Below are positions 25,326-33,960 of a stretch of DNA of 43,191 nt, piece after piece; the first letter of the stretch is position 1, and each line of letters begins with the position of its first letter. The notes under the pieces are model-generated. The model ran no database searches and had not been told where the DNA came from. It saw only the letters and a list, made by a program, of their open reading frames with translations. Both the position numbers and the translations under genes were made by a program. Source of the stretch: Thioploca sp. Its GTDB lineage: Bacteria; Pseudomonadota; Gammaproteobacteria; Beggiatoales; Beggiatoaceae. The stretch is taken from the NCBI GenBank assembly GCA_012032555.1, contig JAAUSR010000042.1, positions 1 through 43,191 of the forward strand, written 5' to 3'.

Positions 25326-28300
25326 ATGACTGAGCAATATTCTCCGACGGAAAATTCGCCACAACATTTAGGCGTGGCTGGGAAAATGGCGCAAGCTTTT
25401 ATTCATTCTCCCCTATCGCCACTCATTTTCTTTGCCATGTTATTCATGGGTATTATGGGCTTAATTTTTACGCCTCGACAAGAAGATCCACAAATTTCAG
25501 TACCCATGATTGATATTTTTATTCAATATCCTGGCGCCTCGGCACAACAAGTAGCTAAGATGGCGATTGATCCTTTACAGCGGATTATGAGTGAAATTCC
25601 AGGTGTAAAACATGTCTATTCTGCAGCAGAACGTGGTCAAGGTCTCGTTACTGTACGGTTTGAAGTGGGCGAAGACTTAGGCACCTCTATCGTTAAAGTC
25701 CATGACAAATTACAATCCAATCTGGATAAAATGCCACCTGGCGTATTGCCACCGCTAGTGAAACCCAAAGGCATTGATGATGTGCCGGTAGTGACCTTAA
25801 CTTTGTGGTCAGAAGATGTTGATGATGGCGCATTACGCACCCTGGCTTTTGAAGTCATGCAACAACTGAAAGGGATTCCTAATACGGGTCAAAGTTTTGT
25901 GGTTGGCGGACGTGCTGAGCAGGTATTAATTGAACTAAAACCGGAGCGATTATCCGGTTTTGGTATCAGCCTTGGGCAAGTGGCTCAAACGATACAAACA
26001 GCCAATAGTGAATATAATGCGGGCTATGTGGAAACCAATAATACCAATTATACGGTTTATACCGGTAAATTTTTAAGCAATGCTTATGAAATAGGACAAT
26101 TAGTTGTTGGAACTTACCAAAATTCACCAATCTATGTACGTGATATAGCTCATGTTTCTCAAGGTCCAGAGAAAGAACCGAATCAAATTGTTAACTATTT
26201 TTCTGGTCCAGCTTATGGTTACCAACAAAAACTATTCGATCCACAATTGAGTTTACCGGTTGCTAATGGTGCGCCAGCCGTAACGATTGCGATTGCTAAA
26301 AAAATTGGCACTAATGGTGTGACTGTCGCTAATGCCATTTTAGAACGTGTTGAAGCGCTAAAGAAAACCGTCATTCATGACAATGTTCATGTTGAAGTGA
26401 CACGTAATTATGGTGAAACGGCAAATGATAAAGTCAATGATTTAATTAAAAAACTATTTATTGCTACTGGTGCAGTGACCATCCTCGTCTTGTGGTGGTT
26501 AGGTTGGCGTCCAGCATTGGTGGTAACGATTGTGATTCCAGTCGTGATTTTAATTACGGTGTTCTCTGCTTGGATTTTAGGTTTCACCATTGATCGAGTG
26601 AGTTTATTTGCATTGATATTCTCTATCGGTATTTTAGTTGATGATGCCATTGTTGTTATAGAAAATATTTATCGTCGTTGGTTACTGAAAGGTGAGACCG
26701 ACACTGTAACTGCTGTTGATGCGGTGCGTGAAGTGGGTAACCCAACTATTTTAGCTACTTTTACGGTAGTAGCGGCTTTGTTACCCATGGGATTTGTCTC
26801 CGGCATGATGGGACCTTACATGTTACCGATTCCTATTTTGGGTTCAGTAGCAATGGTATTTTCTTTGTTTGCCGCTTTCGTCTTTACACCTTGGTTAGCG
26901 ATGCATTTCAAACCTTCATTAGCTGCCCTCCAAAAAGCAGAACACCAAGAGCATCAATCTAATGAAAAGTGGGAAAAACGTTATCGTCAAATCTTACCCC
27001 CTTTATTTACCAATCGTTTGTTGGGTTGGGGATTTTTGCTGTTCCTGATTTTTACTTTTGCTGCTGCGTGTTCTATGTTTTATTTCAAATCAGTTGAAGT
27101 CAAAATGTTACCTTTAGACAAAAAGCCTGAATTCAATGTTTTTATTGATATGCCCGAAGGAACCGCGCTACCGGTAACCGCCAATTTGACTTATCAACTC
27201 GCCACTAAACTACGTCAAGAACAAGATTTCCCAGAGATCATTGCGTTACAAGCTTATGTAGGCACTTCCCAACCATTTGATTTTAATGGCATGGTTCGCC
27301 ATTATTATTTGCGTAACCGGGCTTGGCACGCTGATATTCATGTACAACTCCAAAAACATAAATGCCATTTTCCTTTTATACCTTGCTTATGGGAAGAACA
27401 CCACCGCACCAGTCATGAAATTGCTGTCCAAGCACGAAGAACATTAAATGATTTCATCAAAAATGAATTAAAAAGTCCGGCTAAAATTACGATTGTAGAG
27501 ATGCCCCCTGGTCCCCCGGTGTTACAAGCCATGGTAGCAGAAGTCTACGGTCCAGATGACCAGACCCGCTGGAAAGTCGCACAAAAAATAACCCAAGCCT
27601 TTCAAAAAGCTGAAATTGTCGAAGACGTAGACAATTATATGATAGAACCTTATGAACTTTGGCGTTTTGAAGTGGATACCGAAAAAGCTGTGCGGCGGGG
27701 CATTTCAGTTGATACGATTAATCAAAATTTAACCATGGCACTGGGTGGTTTTAAGCTCGGCGATATTAAAGAAGGTCACCGTTTAGAACCCACTTACATC
27801 GTTATCCAAGTCCCATTGATGTACCGTGCTCAACTGAATCGCTTATATGACTTACCCATTCCTTCGCAAAATGGGGGCATTGTACCACTCACTGAGTTAG
27901 GACGTTTTGTAAAAGCTAAGCAAGAGCCAATTTATTATCAAAAAGATTTGCGTCCAGTTGAATATGTAGTTGGTGACTCAGTAGGTGTTTATGACGAAGT
28001 CAACAATAGTTACAGCTTAAGTGCCCCAATTTACGGTATGTTAGCAGTAGAAAATCTATTAAAAGATTATGAGACGCCCGATGGTATTAACATGATTAAA
28101 ACCGGATGCCATTCCTTCTCTTTTCTCGCTTACTGTGACCGATTTATTGGTCCACCACCCGTCGGCGAATCCGGTTTTGAATGGAGTGGCGAGTGGACTG
28201 TCACTTATGAAACTTTCCGTGATATGGGATTAGCATTTTGTGTGGCTATGGTATTGATTTACATTTTAGTGGTTTGGTTATTTGGCAATTTTATTGTTCC

Positions 28301-29543
28301 AGCAATCATTATGGTACCGATTCCTCTCACGTTATTAGGTATTATTCCAGGTCACTGGTTCTTAGACGCCGAATTTACGGCGACTTCCATGATCGGTTGG
28401 ATTGCCTTGGCTGGCATTATTGTGCGTAATTCCATCTTATTAGTCGACTACTCTATCCATGAAATTCAAAAAGGTACTCTGATTCAAGACGCCGTTATCT
28501 TAGCCTGTAAAACGCGGACTCGTCCCATTTTAATTACCGCACTGGCTTTAGTTGCGGGATCAAGTGTGATTATTGTTGATCCTATTTTCCAGGGTATGGC
28601 TATTTCTCTGCTATCTGGCGTATTAGTTTCTACCTTATTAACCTTGATTGTTATCCCGTTGGGATGTCTCAGTATCGGTCCGAATGCCCTATGTGCAAAC
28701 GCCGGAAATGGTAATGGTGGTCTACCACACCCGACTACTGACTTTGCCGCTTACCAACCCACGGTATCGCCATCACCAGCAATGCCTTTATGGTTACGTT
28801 TATGGATAGCAGTTATCAGTATTATTCTCTGGACCATCAATGCGGTGAAGATGGTTTATTATCTCATTCGTGCTATCTTCATTATTATTTTCAGTGTATT
28901 GAGTGGGCTAATTCCAAAAAATCCGCCACCAACGCCTTCGCCAACCACCCCAACAAAAACACCACCCACCTCACCACCACCTCCGGTTATGACGCCAAGT
29001 CAGACGACTGGAATGGTAGAACCGGGTGTTACCTCATCTGCTGCTATGGCGATAGGACCCAGTACGACTAGGGTCACGCCATCAGCAGCCAAGTTAGTTG
29101 TTGTCGATACCTCCTCTCGTGAGTCAACAACCTTAACATCGGCGACAGCTAGTCCTCAGATATCAACCGCGGAAGAAAAAATCATTGTCGCGACTCAAGC
29201 GCCATCAGCGCAATCTTCTTTGATTTCATCTGATGAGGTTAGTCGTGATCAGCCTATAGAAAAACCAACACCACTGAGTTTAGAAACGACACTCAGCGCT
29301 GAGGTGCCTTTTGAAGAGGACTTGACTGATAATTCAGCTGACTTAACTGGGGTTACTACAGCCAGCGAAACCACTTCGCGTCAGGAAACACCACCCAATA
29401 TTGCAGCTAAACAAACCACTTCCAGAGCATCCAAAAAGAAAGCGACTACTCGTCGTGGTATTCAACTCAAAACCGATCTGGTAACACAATATAAACCAGA
29501 AAAATCGGATAACGGTAACGATGATTCCAATAAATCTGGTTAG
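25326..29543 (+). CDS. RND-family efflux permease with a long C-terminal extension
   Basis: A 1405-residue RND transporter. The core (about 1-1110) has 12 predicted helices, two large periplasmic loops and the proton-relay pair Asp439-Asp440 in SIGILVDDAIVVIENIYR. It also has GTNGVTVANAILERV and the closing helices (MIGWIALAGIIVRNSILLVD). The usual length is about 1020-1050. Beyond residue ~1110 there is an extra ~295 residues: one or two hydrophobic helices (about 1155-1195), a Pro/Thr-rich stretch (NPPPTPSPTTPTKTPP), a Ser/Thr/Glu-rich linker, and a basic patch (SRASKKKATTRRG). The periplasmic segment near 680-700 has extra His/Cys-rich sequence (KHKCHFPFIPCLWEEHH) that might bind metal. 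It pairs with the adaptor just upstream. Substrate unknown. Confidence 0.9.
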   Translation: MTEQYSPTENSPQHLGVAGKMAQAFIHSPLSPLIFFAMLFMGIMGLIFTPRQEDPQISVPMIDIFIQYPGASAQQVAKMAIDPLQRIMSEIPGVKHVYSAAERGQGLVTVRFEVGEDLGTSIVKVHDKLQSNLDKMPPGVLPPLVKPKGIDDVPVVTLTLWSEDVDDGALRTLAFEVMQQLKGIPNTGQSFVVGGRAEQVLIELKPERLSGFGISLGQVAQTIQTANSEYNAGYVETNNTNYTVYTGKFLSNAYEIGQLVVGTYQNSPIYVRDIAHVSQGPEKEPNQIVNYFSGPAYGYQQKLFDPQLSLPVANGAPAVTIAIAKKIGTNGVTVANAILERVEALKKTVIHDNVHVEVTRNYGETANDKVNDLIKKLFIATGAVTILVLWWLGWRPALVVTIVIPVVILITVFSAWILGFTIDRVSLFALIFSIGILVDDAIVVIENIYRRWLLKGETDTVTAVDAVREVGNPTILATFTVVAALLPMGFVSGMMGPYMLPIPILGSVAMVFSLFAAFVFTPWLAMHFKPSLAALQKAEHQEHQSNEKWEKRYRQILPPLFTNRLLGWGFLLFLIFTFAAACSMFYFKSVEVKMLPLDKKPEFNVFIDMPEGTALPVTANLTYQLATKLRQEQDFPEIIALQAYVGTSQPFDFNGMVRHYYLRNRAWHADIHVQLQKHKCHFPFIPCLWEEHHRTSHEIAVQARRTLNDFIKNELKSPAKITIVEMPPGPPVLQAMVAEVYGPDDQTRWKVAQKITQAFQKAEIVEDVDNYMIEPYELWRFEVDTEKAVRRGISVDTINQNLTMALGGFKLGDIKEGHRLEPTYIVIQVPLMYRAQLNRLYDLPIPSQNGGIVPLTELGRFVKAKQEPIYYQKDLRPVEYVVGDSVGVYDEVNNSYSLSAPIYGMLAVENLLKDYETPDGINMIKTGCHSFSFLAYCDRFIGPPPVGESGFEWSGEWTVTYETFRDMGLAFCVAMVLIYILVVWLFGNFIVPAIIMVPIPLTLLGIIPGHWFLDAEFTATSMIGWIALAGIIVRNSILLVDYSIHEIQKGTLIQDAVILACKTRTRPILITALALVAGSSVIIVDPIFQGMAISLLSGVLVSTLLTLIVIPLGCLSIGPNALCANAGNGNGGLPHPTTDFAAYQPTVSPSPAMPLWLRLWIAVISIILWTINAVKMVYYLIRAIFIIIFSVLSGLIPKNPPPTPSPTTPTKTPPTSPPPPVMTPSQTTGMVEPGVTSSAAMAIGPSTTRVTPSAAKLVVVDTSSRESTTLTSATASPQISTAEEKIIVATQAPSAQSSLISSDEVSRDQPIEKPTPLSLETTLSAEVPFEEDLTDNSADLTGVTTASETTSRQETPPNIAAKQTTSRASKKKATTRRGIQLKTDLVTQYKPEKSDNGNDDSNKSG

Positions 29544-29886
29544 AGTGTAAGTTAGCTGTTATCCAGGACATGACTTCGATGATAGTGCAATATCATTAAC
29601 ATAAAAAAACTACCCCTCTCCCAAAGGAGAGAGGTTAGGGGTGAGGATCAAACCCATTTGAAAAACCACTGATTTTCCCTTACCCCAGCTTTCTCGCTTT
29701 GGGAGAGTGAGATCAACCGGCTTGCTGATGGACGCGTAAGAACAAGAAATAAAGATATTTATTCCCCAATTTAACAAAGGCATAATATCTGCTTTGAACA
29801 GTTGTCCGTTATCAGTTATATCGTTAACAATTTGGTATTGACTGATAGCGGCTAACTCATAACGGAACTGAAAGGATCAATAAATT
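29544..29886. other. 343-bp gap with a CCTCTCC/GGAGAGG repeat
   Basis: At 29614-29638 CCCCTCTCCC, AAA, GGAGAGAGG form a hairpin, followed by TTAGGGGTGAGGATCAA, which matches 157-176. It is a member of an interspersed repeat family. GTTATCAGTTATAT near 29820 resembles sequence at 21263-21285 in inverted form. No gene is seen. Confidence 0.55.
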
Positions 29887-31370
29887 ATGTTAAATTTTCG
29901 CTGGTATCAAATTTATCCGATATTTGTTATTAACTTATTAGTATTATTAGGTAATTACAGCTATGCTCAGGCACCAAGCCTATTAATCTCAACAATTGAT
30001 AATGCCTTGGATTCTCGTTGTTTAGATACAAGTCAAACCGCTGCAAGTATTGTTTCCCTCCCCAGTGGTAGACCGATTTATAATCACAATTCTCTTCAGC
30101 CCTTGTTACCAGCTTCCGTTATGAAGATTGTTACCACAGCAGCAGCACTTCATTATTTAAGCCCGGAATATCGCTTTAAAACACTATTTATGCATACTGG
30201 GCAACGACAAGGTGATGTTATTCAAGGTGATTTAATTATTCGGGGTGGGGGTGATCCTAGATTATCCACTGAACAACTTTGGCGCATTGCAACCCAAATT
30301 AAAGCCAGTGGCATTAATGAAATTACGGGAGATTTAATAGTCGATGCGCATTTTTTGACACTTATGATCGTGCTCCTAGCTGGGAAATTGAACGAACTCA
30401 AAAGGCTTATGATGCCAAACTGGCGGCTTTATCTTTAAATTTTAATACCATTTCTGTACATCTTCAGCCTAGTCAGATCGGTGATCTCGTTAGGACTTGG
30501 TTAGAACCAGCAACCCCTTATATTCAATTACAAAATACCGCAAGAACTATTCAACGAGGTAAAACAATCGTTTCTGCTTACCGTAGTTCAGAAGAATCTG
30601 TTGGGACAGTTGACCTATTCGTTCGTGGAAAATTACCCGTTGGTAGTCAAGAAAAAGTCATTCGTCTTAATATTGATAATCCTATCCGCTATGCCGCTGA
30701 AACTTTCAAAGCTATCTTACAACAAACCGGCGTTAAAATAGAGGGAGTGACTAAAATTTCCTATAAACCGGTGGCTGGGCACGAACTTTATTATCATTTA
30801 TCCGACCCGTTATCACTGATTTTAAAAGAATTAAACACATTTTCTAATAATTTTATGGCAGAACAAATACTGAAGACCATCGCTGCAGAAAAGGCTGGCA
30901 CACCGGGTTCTCACGAAAATGGCTTGAAATTAGTAGAAGAATTTCTGCAACTAAGTCACGTTAATACCCAAGGGGTTATTCTCCAAGATGGTTCGGGATT
31001 ATCGAGAAAGAACCGCATGACTACCCAAGCAATAACTGATGTGTTAAGTAGCCTATATTCTCGGTTTGATATTGGTCCAGACTTTGTCACAGCATTGCGG
31101 GTTATGGGGGCAGATGGTGTACTTTCTCAACGCTTAGCGAAATCGCCAGCACGGGGGCAAATTCGAGCCAAAACCGGTACTTTAAATCGTGTGAGTACTT
31201 TAGCCGGTTACGTTGCCACACCACACGGTAAAGTATTTGCCTATGCGATATTTTTGAATAATAATGGTTGTGGGCCTTGGCGAGCTGACCGGATAGAAGA
31301 TCGGGTAGTAAACGCAATCCATGAATTAGGCGATAACACCATTGGATATACGGCGAGTATTGCGCAGTAA
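29887..31370 (+). pseudogene. dacB: D-alanyl-D-alanine carboxypeptidase/endopeptidase (PBP4-type), one base lost
   Basis: A PBP4/DacB-like protein of about 493 residues if repaired. A signal peptide (about 1-28), the active-site SxxK motif SVMK (77-80), the SxN motif (S-N-N in TFSNNFMAEQ) and KTG (KTGTLNRVSTLAGY) are all present. The frame is interrupted at 30351-30356: the T6 run needs one more T to read DAHFFDTYDRAPSWEIER, after which the second frame is open without a stop from 30357 to 31370. PBP4 enzymes trim and cleave peptidoglycan cross-links in the periplasm. Because everything else is intact, the break is either very recent or an assembly error in a homopolymer. The product would have been a normal DacB. 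Confidence 0.88.
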
Positions 31371-31714
31371 TTTAGGTGCGGAAAGGGACTTTTCCACTAA
31401 GCAATTTTAGCAGTTACGCATTGATAAACTAATCATTTTGTTAGTTAATGCGTAACTGCTATGCTGTCGTTATGGACAGGTGGTTATCGCATTAGGACAT
31501 TGTTCTTCTGACGGTAACCACCCTTCGATTTTCTGGTTTTCAGTCGAATCACCTTTTATCAGCCTGGACAAAAGTGAAGAGTAGGCTGGGTTGATAAACC
31601 CAGCTAGGTAGGTCGGGTTATATGCTTCTGTTTGCGCCGTAACCCGACAAAACCGGGCATGAAAGGTTGGGTTACGCTACCGCTAACCCGACCTACTTAG
31701 CTACTTAGCTTAAC
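31371..31714. repeat. Intergenic inverted repeats between dacB and the phoX-like gene
   Basis: At 31409-31460 a cruciform-like structure occurs: AGCAGTTACGCATT and its exact inverse AATGCGTAACTGCT, with an inner AACTAA/TTAGTT pair. At 31608-31620 and 31684-31696 GTAGGTCGGGTTA faces TAACCCGACCTAC, enclosing another TAACCCGAC/GGTTGGGTTA pair (REP-like). No gene is seen in this 344-bp part. Confidence 0.6.
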
Positions 31715-31758
31715 TTGTCACAGCCATGTCATAATTATTTCACTATTTTGTCATCCTT
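31715..31758 (+). promoter_or_regulatory. Pho box (PhoB-binding repeats) upstream of the phoX-like gene
   Basis: Four 11-bp units in a row: TTGTCACAGCC, ATGTCATAATT, ATTTCACTATT, TTGTCATCCTT. The TGTCA core recurs at exactly 11-bp steps, as in PhoB sites (consensus CTGTCATAAAT-type). A TATATC at 31763-31768 would be the -10 element, as PhoB boxes replace the -35. The start codon is 58 bp beyond the last unit. Confidence 0.75.
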
Positions 31759-31815
31759 AATCTATATCCTTAAGAAGAAAGGTTCGCAACTATCATTAAA
31801 TAGTAGGAAAATAAA

Positions 31816-33945
31816 GTGATAAATCTTAATACTTTTTCAGCTGTGACGACTGCGATGGTTTTTTTATCTCTAAAAACCGTACTAGCGCAATCCTGTTCAA
31901 CGGCAACGCTTGAATCTAATTTGAATTTCATCATACCGTGCATTGAGTTAGCCGGTCATCAACTTAATCTGGGTATGCAGCTTAATTTTGAGGAATCAAG
32001 TCCGCCTGAAGCAGGCTATTCTTGGACTTTAAATCGATTGCAAAATACGAACTGTTCAGGGAAAAGTGCCGATTGTGCGCAGTTTGATGATAATCTGAAT
32101 ATAACTTTGCCAATCAATCTCGAAACCGGTGAAAGACATGTTGCCCACCTTGAATATTCACTAAAATCTGATAAGGGAGGCGTTGCTTGGAAATATGTTA
32201 ATCATCGTATTAAGAACTTGGCATTTGATCCAGTAAAAGTACCCGAAACCGACGAAGAAAAACGGGCGATTTTAGTATCGAAGTCAGTGACTATCGATGA
32301 TAAGCGTTACGATATTGGTTTTTATACGTTATTGCGGAGTGGACAGCAAATCGGTGAAAATGTTTTTGGTCAGTTGATTGACAGCCAAGGTAAACCCCTA
32401 GTGGCAGAAGATGGTAGTCCACACCTCAGTAATGATAATGATTTTTCCTCACTCATTCCAGTGGGCCAGAAAATTTTTATGGTGTCTCATTTTGAAAGCC
32501 GCCCAGCAGCGATGTATCTTACCGAACTTGAGCAAAATTCAACTACCGGTCTACTGAAAGCGATAAGTACTAAACCTTTGGATTTTTCTAAAGTTCATGG
32601 TGGTTGGGTGCACTGTGCGGGTAGTGTGACACCTTGGAATACCCATCTGGGCAGCGAAGAGTATGAGCCAGATGCCGATAAACGCAATCCGATCACAGGA
32701 AGTATCAGCGACTACTATGATGCTATGGGTGCTTACTACGGCGGTGATCTCTTAAAACTCAATCCTTATGATTATGGCTATACCATTGAAGTTAAAATTC
32801 TCAATGAAGCCGGTGATTATACTGTTACTAAACATTATGCGATGGGACGTTTAGCTTTTGAGTTAGCTTATGTTCTCCCGGATAATAAAACGGTTTATGC
32901 CTCTGATGATGGGACTAACGTTGGTTTGTATTTATTCGTAGCTGATCGTGAAATGGACTTAAGCAGTGGGACCTTATATGCCGCACGTTGGAATCAAATA
33001 AGTGCTGAAAATGGAGGCAGTGCTAATCTTGACTGGATTAACCTTGGACATGCTACTGATGAGGATATCAAAGCTTACCTTGATAAAGGTATTACTTTTA
33101 CTGATATTTTTGACAAGGTCGCACTGACTGAAGCCGGTACTTGTCCATCGGGCTATACTTCAATCAACGCCGGACATGAAGAAGATAAAACTGGCAATTT
33201 TCACCAATGTTTAAAGCTTAAACCGGGTATGGAACCAGCGGCTTCTCGATTGGAAACTCGCCGTTATGCCGCGATGATGGGTGCAACCACAGAGTTCCGT
33301 AAAGAAGAAGGGATTACTTTTAATCCCGTTACTAATACCCTTTATGTAGCCATCAGCGAAATTGCCCAGGGCATGGAAGATCAGCAAAAAAATGGCACAA
33401 CCGATAATAAGTATGATGTTGGGGGTTTCAATCAAATAAAGTTACCTTATAATTTATGTGGTGGTGTATATGCGCTTGATTTAGAGAAAAATGACACCAT
33501 TGGCAGTCGTTACGTTGCTAAAAATATGCAGGGGTTGGTTGTGGGTCGCATGACGCAAGCCTATGCTGAAAATAGCACGCTACCGGCTTATGAGGGTCCC
33601 TTTGCTAATAATAAATGTGATTTGGACAGCATTGCTAATCCAGATAATATCACTTTTATTCCAGAATATAACACCCTTATTATTGGCGAAGATACCGGCT
33701 CCGGTCATCAAAACGACATGATTTGGTCTTACAATTTAAAAACCAAAGTACTCACCCGTATCCAAACCACGCCCTACGGCAGTGAAACCACTTCACCTTA
33801 TATCTATAAAGATATCAATGGGTTTGGTTATTTAATGAGTGTGGTGCAACATCCGTTTGGAGAAAGTGATGACGACAAATTGAATGAAGCTCAAGAAGCG
33901 TTTGGTTATACTGGTTATATTGGACCGTTTCCTTCGTTGAAATAA
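31816..33945 (+). CDS. PhoX-like phosphatase (DUF839 family)
   Basis: A 709-residue exported protein of the PhoX/DUF839 family, calcium- and iron-dependent alkaline phosphatases with a beta-propeller fold. Conserved stretches include CAGSVTPWNTHLGSEEYEPD (about 266-285), RLAFELAYVLPDNKTVYASDD, ATTEFRKEEGITFNPVTNTLY and GEDTGSGHQNDMIWSY (about 624-639). Start is GTG at 31816. The signal peptide (about 1-25, ending TVLAQS) is Sec-like; the twin arginine typical of PhoX is absent. An N-terminal ~100-residue Cys-containing region (ESSPPEAGYSWTLNR) precedes the PhoX core. A well-formed Pho box upstream argues for phosphate-starvation control. A terminator-like hairpin follows the stop. Confidence 0.85.
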   Translation: MINLNTFSAVTTAMVFLSLKTVLAQSCSTATLESNLNFIIPCIELAGHQLNLGMQLNFEESSPPEAGYSWTLNRLQNTNCSGKSADCAQFDDNLNITLPINLETGERHVAHLEYSLKSDKGGVAWKYVNHRIKNLAFDPVKVPETDEEKRAILVSKSVTIDDKRYDIGFYTLLRSGQQIGENVFGQLIDSQGKPLVAEDGSPHLSNDNDFSSLIPVGQKIFMVSHFESRPAAMYLTELEQNSTTGLLKAISTKPLDFSKVHGGWVHCAGSVTPWNTHLGSEEYEPDADKRNPITGSISDYYDAMGAYYGGDLLKLNPYDYGYTIEVKILNEAGDYTVTKHYAMGRLAFELAYVLPDNKTVYASDDGTNVGLYLFVADREMDLSSGTLYAARWNQISAENGGSANLDWINLGHATDEDIKAYLDKGITFTDIFDKVALTEAGTCPSGYTSINAGHEEDKTGNFHQCLKLKPGMEPAASRLETRRYAAMMGATTEFRKEEGITFNPVTNTLYVAISEIAQGMEDQQKNGTTDNKYDVGGFNQIKLPYNLCGGVYALDLEKNDTIGSRYVAKNMQGLVVGRMTQAYAENSTLPAYEGPFANNKCDLDSIANPDNITFIPEYNTLIIGEDTGSGHQNDMIWSYNLKTKVLTRIQTTPYGSETTSPYIYKDINGFGYLMSVVQHPFGESDDDKLNEAQEAFGYTGYIGPFPSLK

Positions 33946-33960
33946 TTTGGGACTTTCCAC

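Noticed and set aside
33211-33435. Minus-strand open frame within the phoX-like gene
   Set aside because: Antisense to conserved PhoX sequence; no ribosome-binding site.
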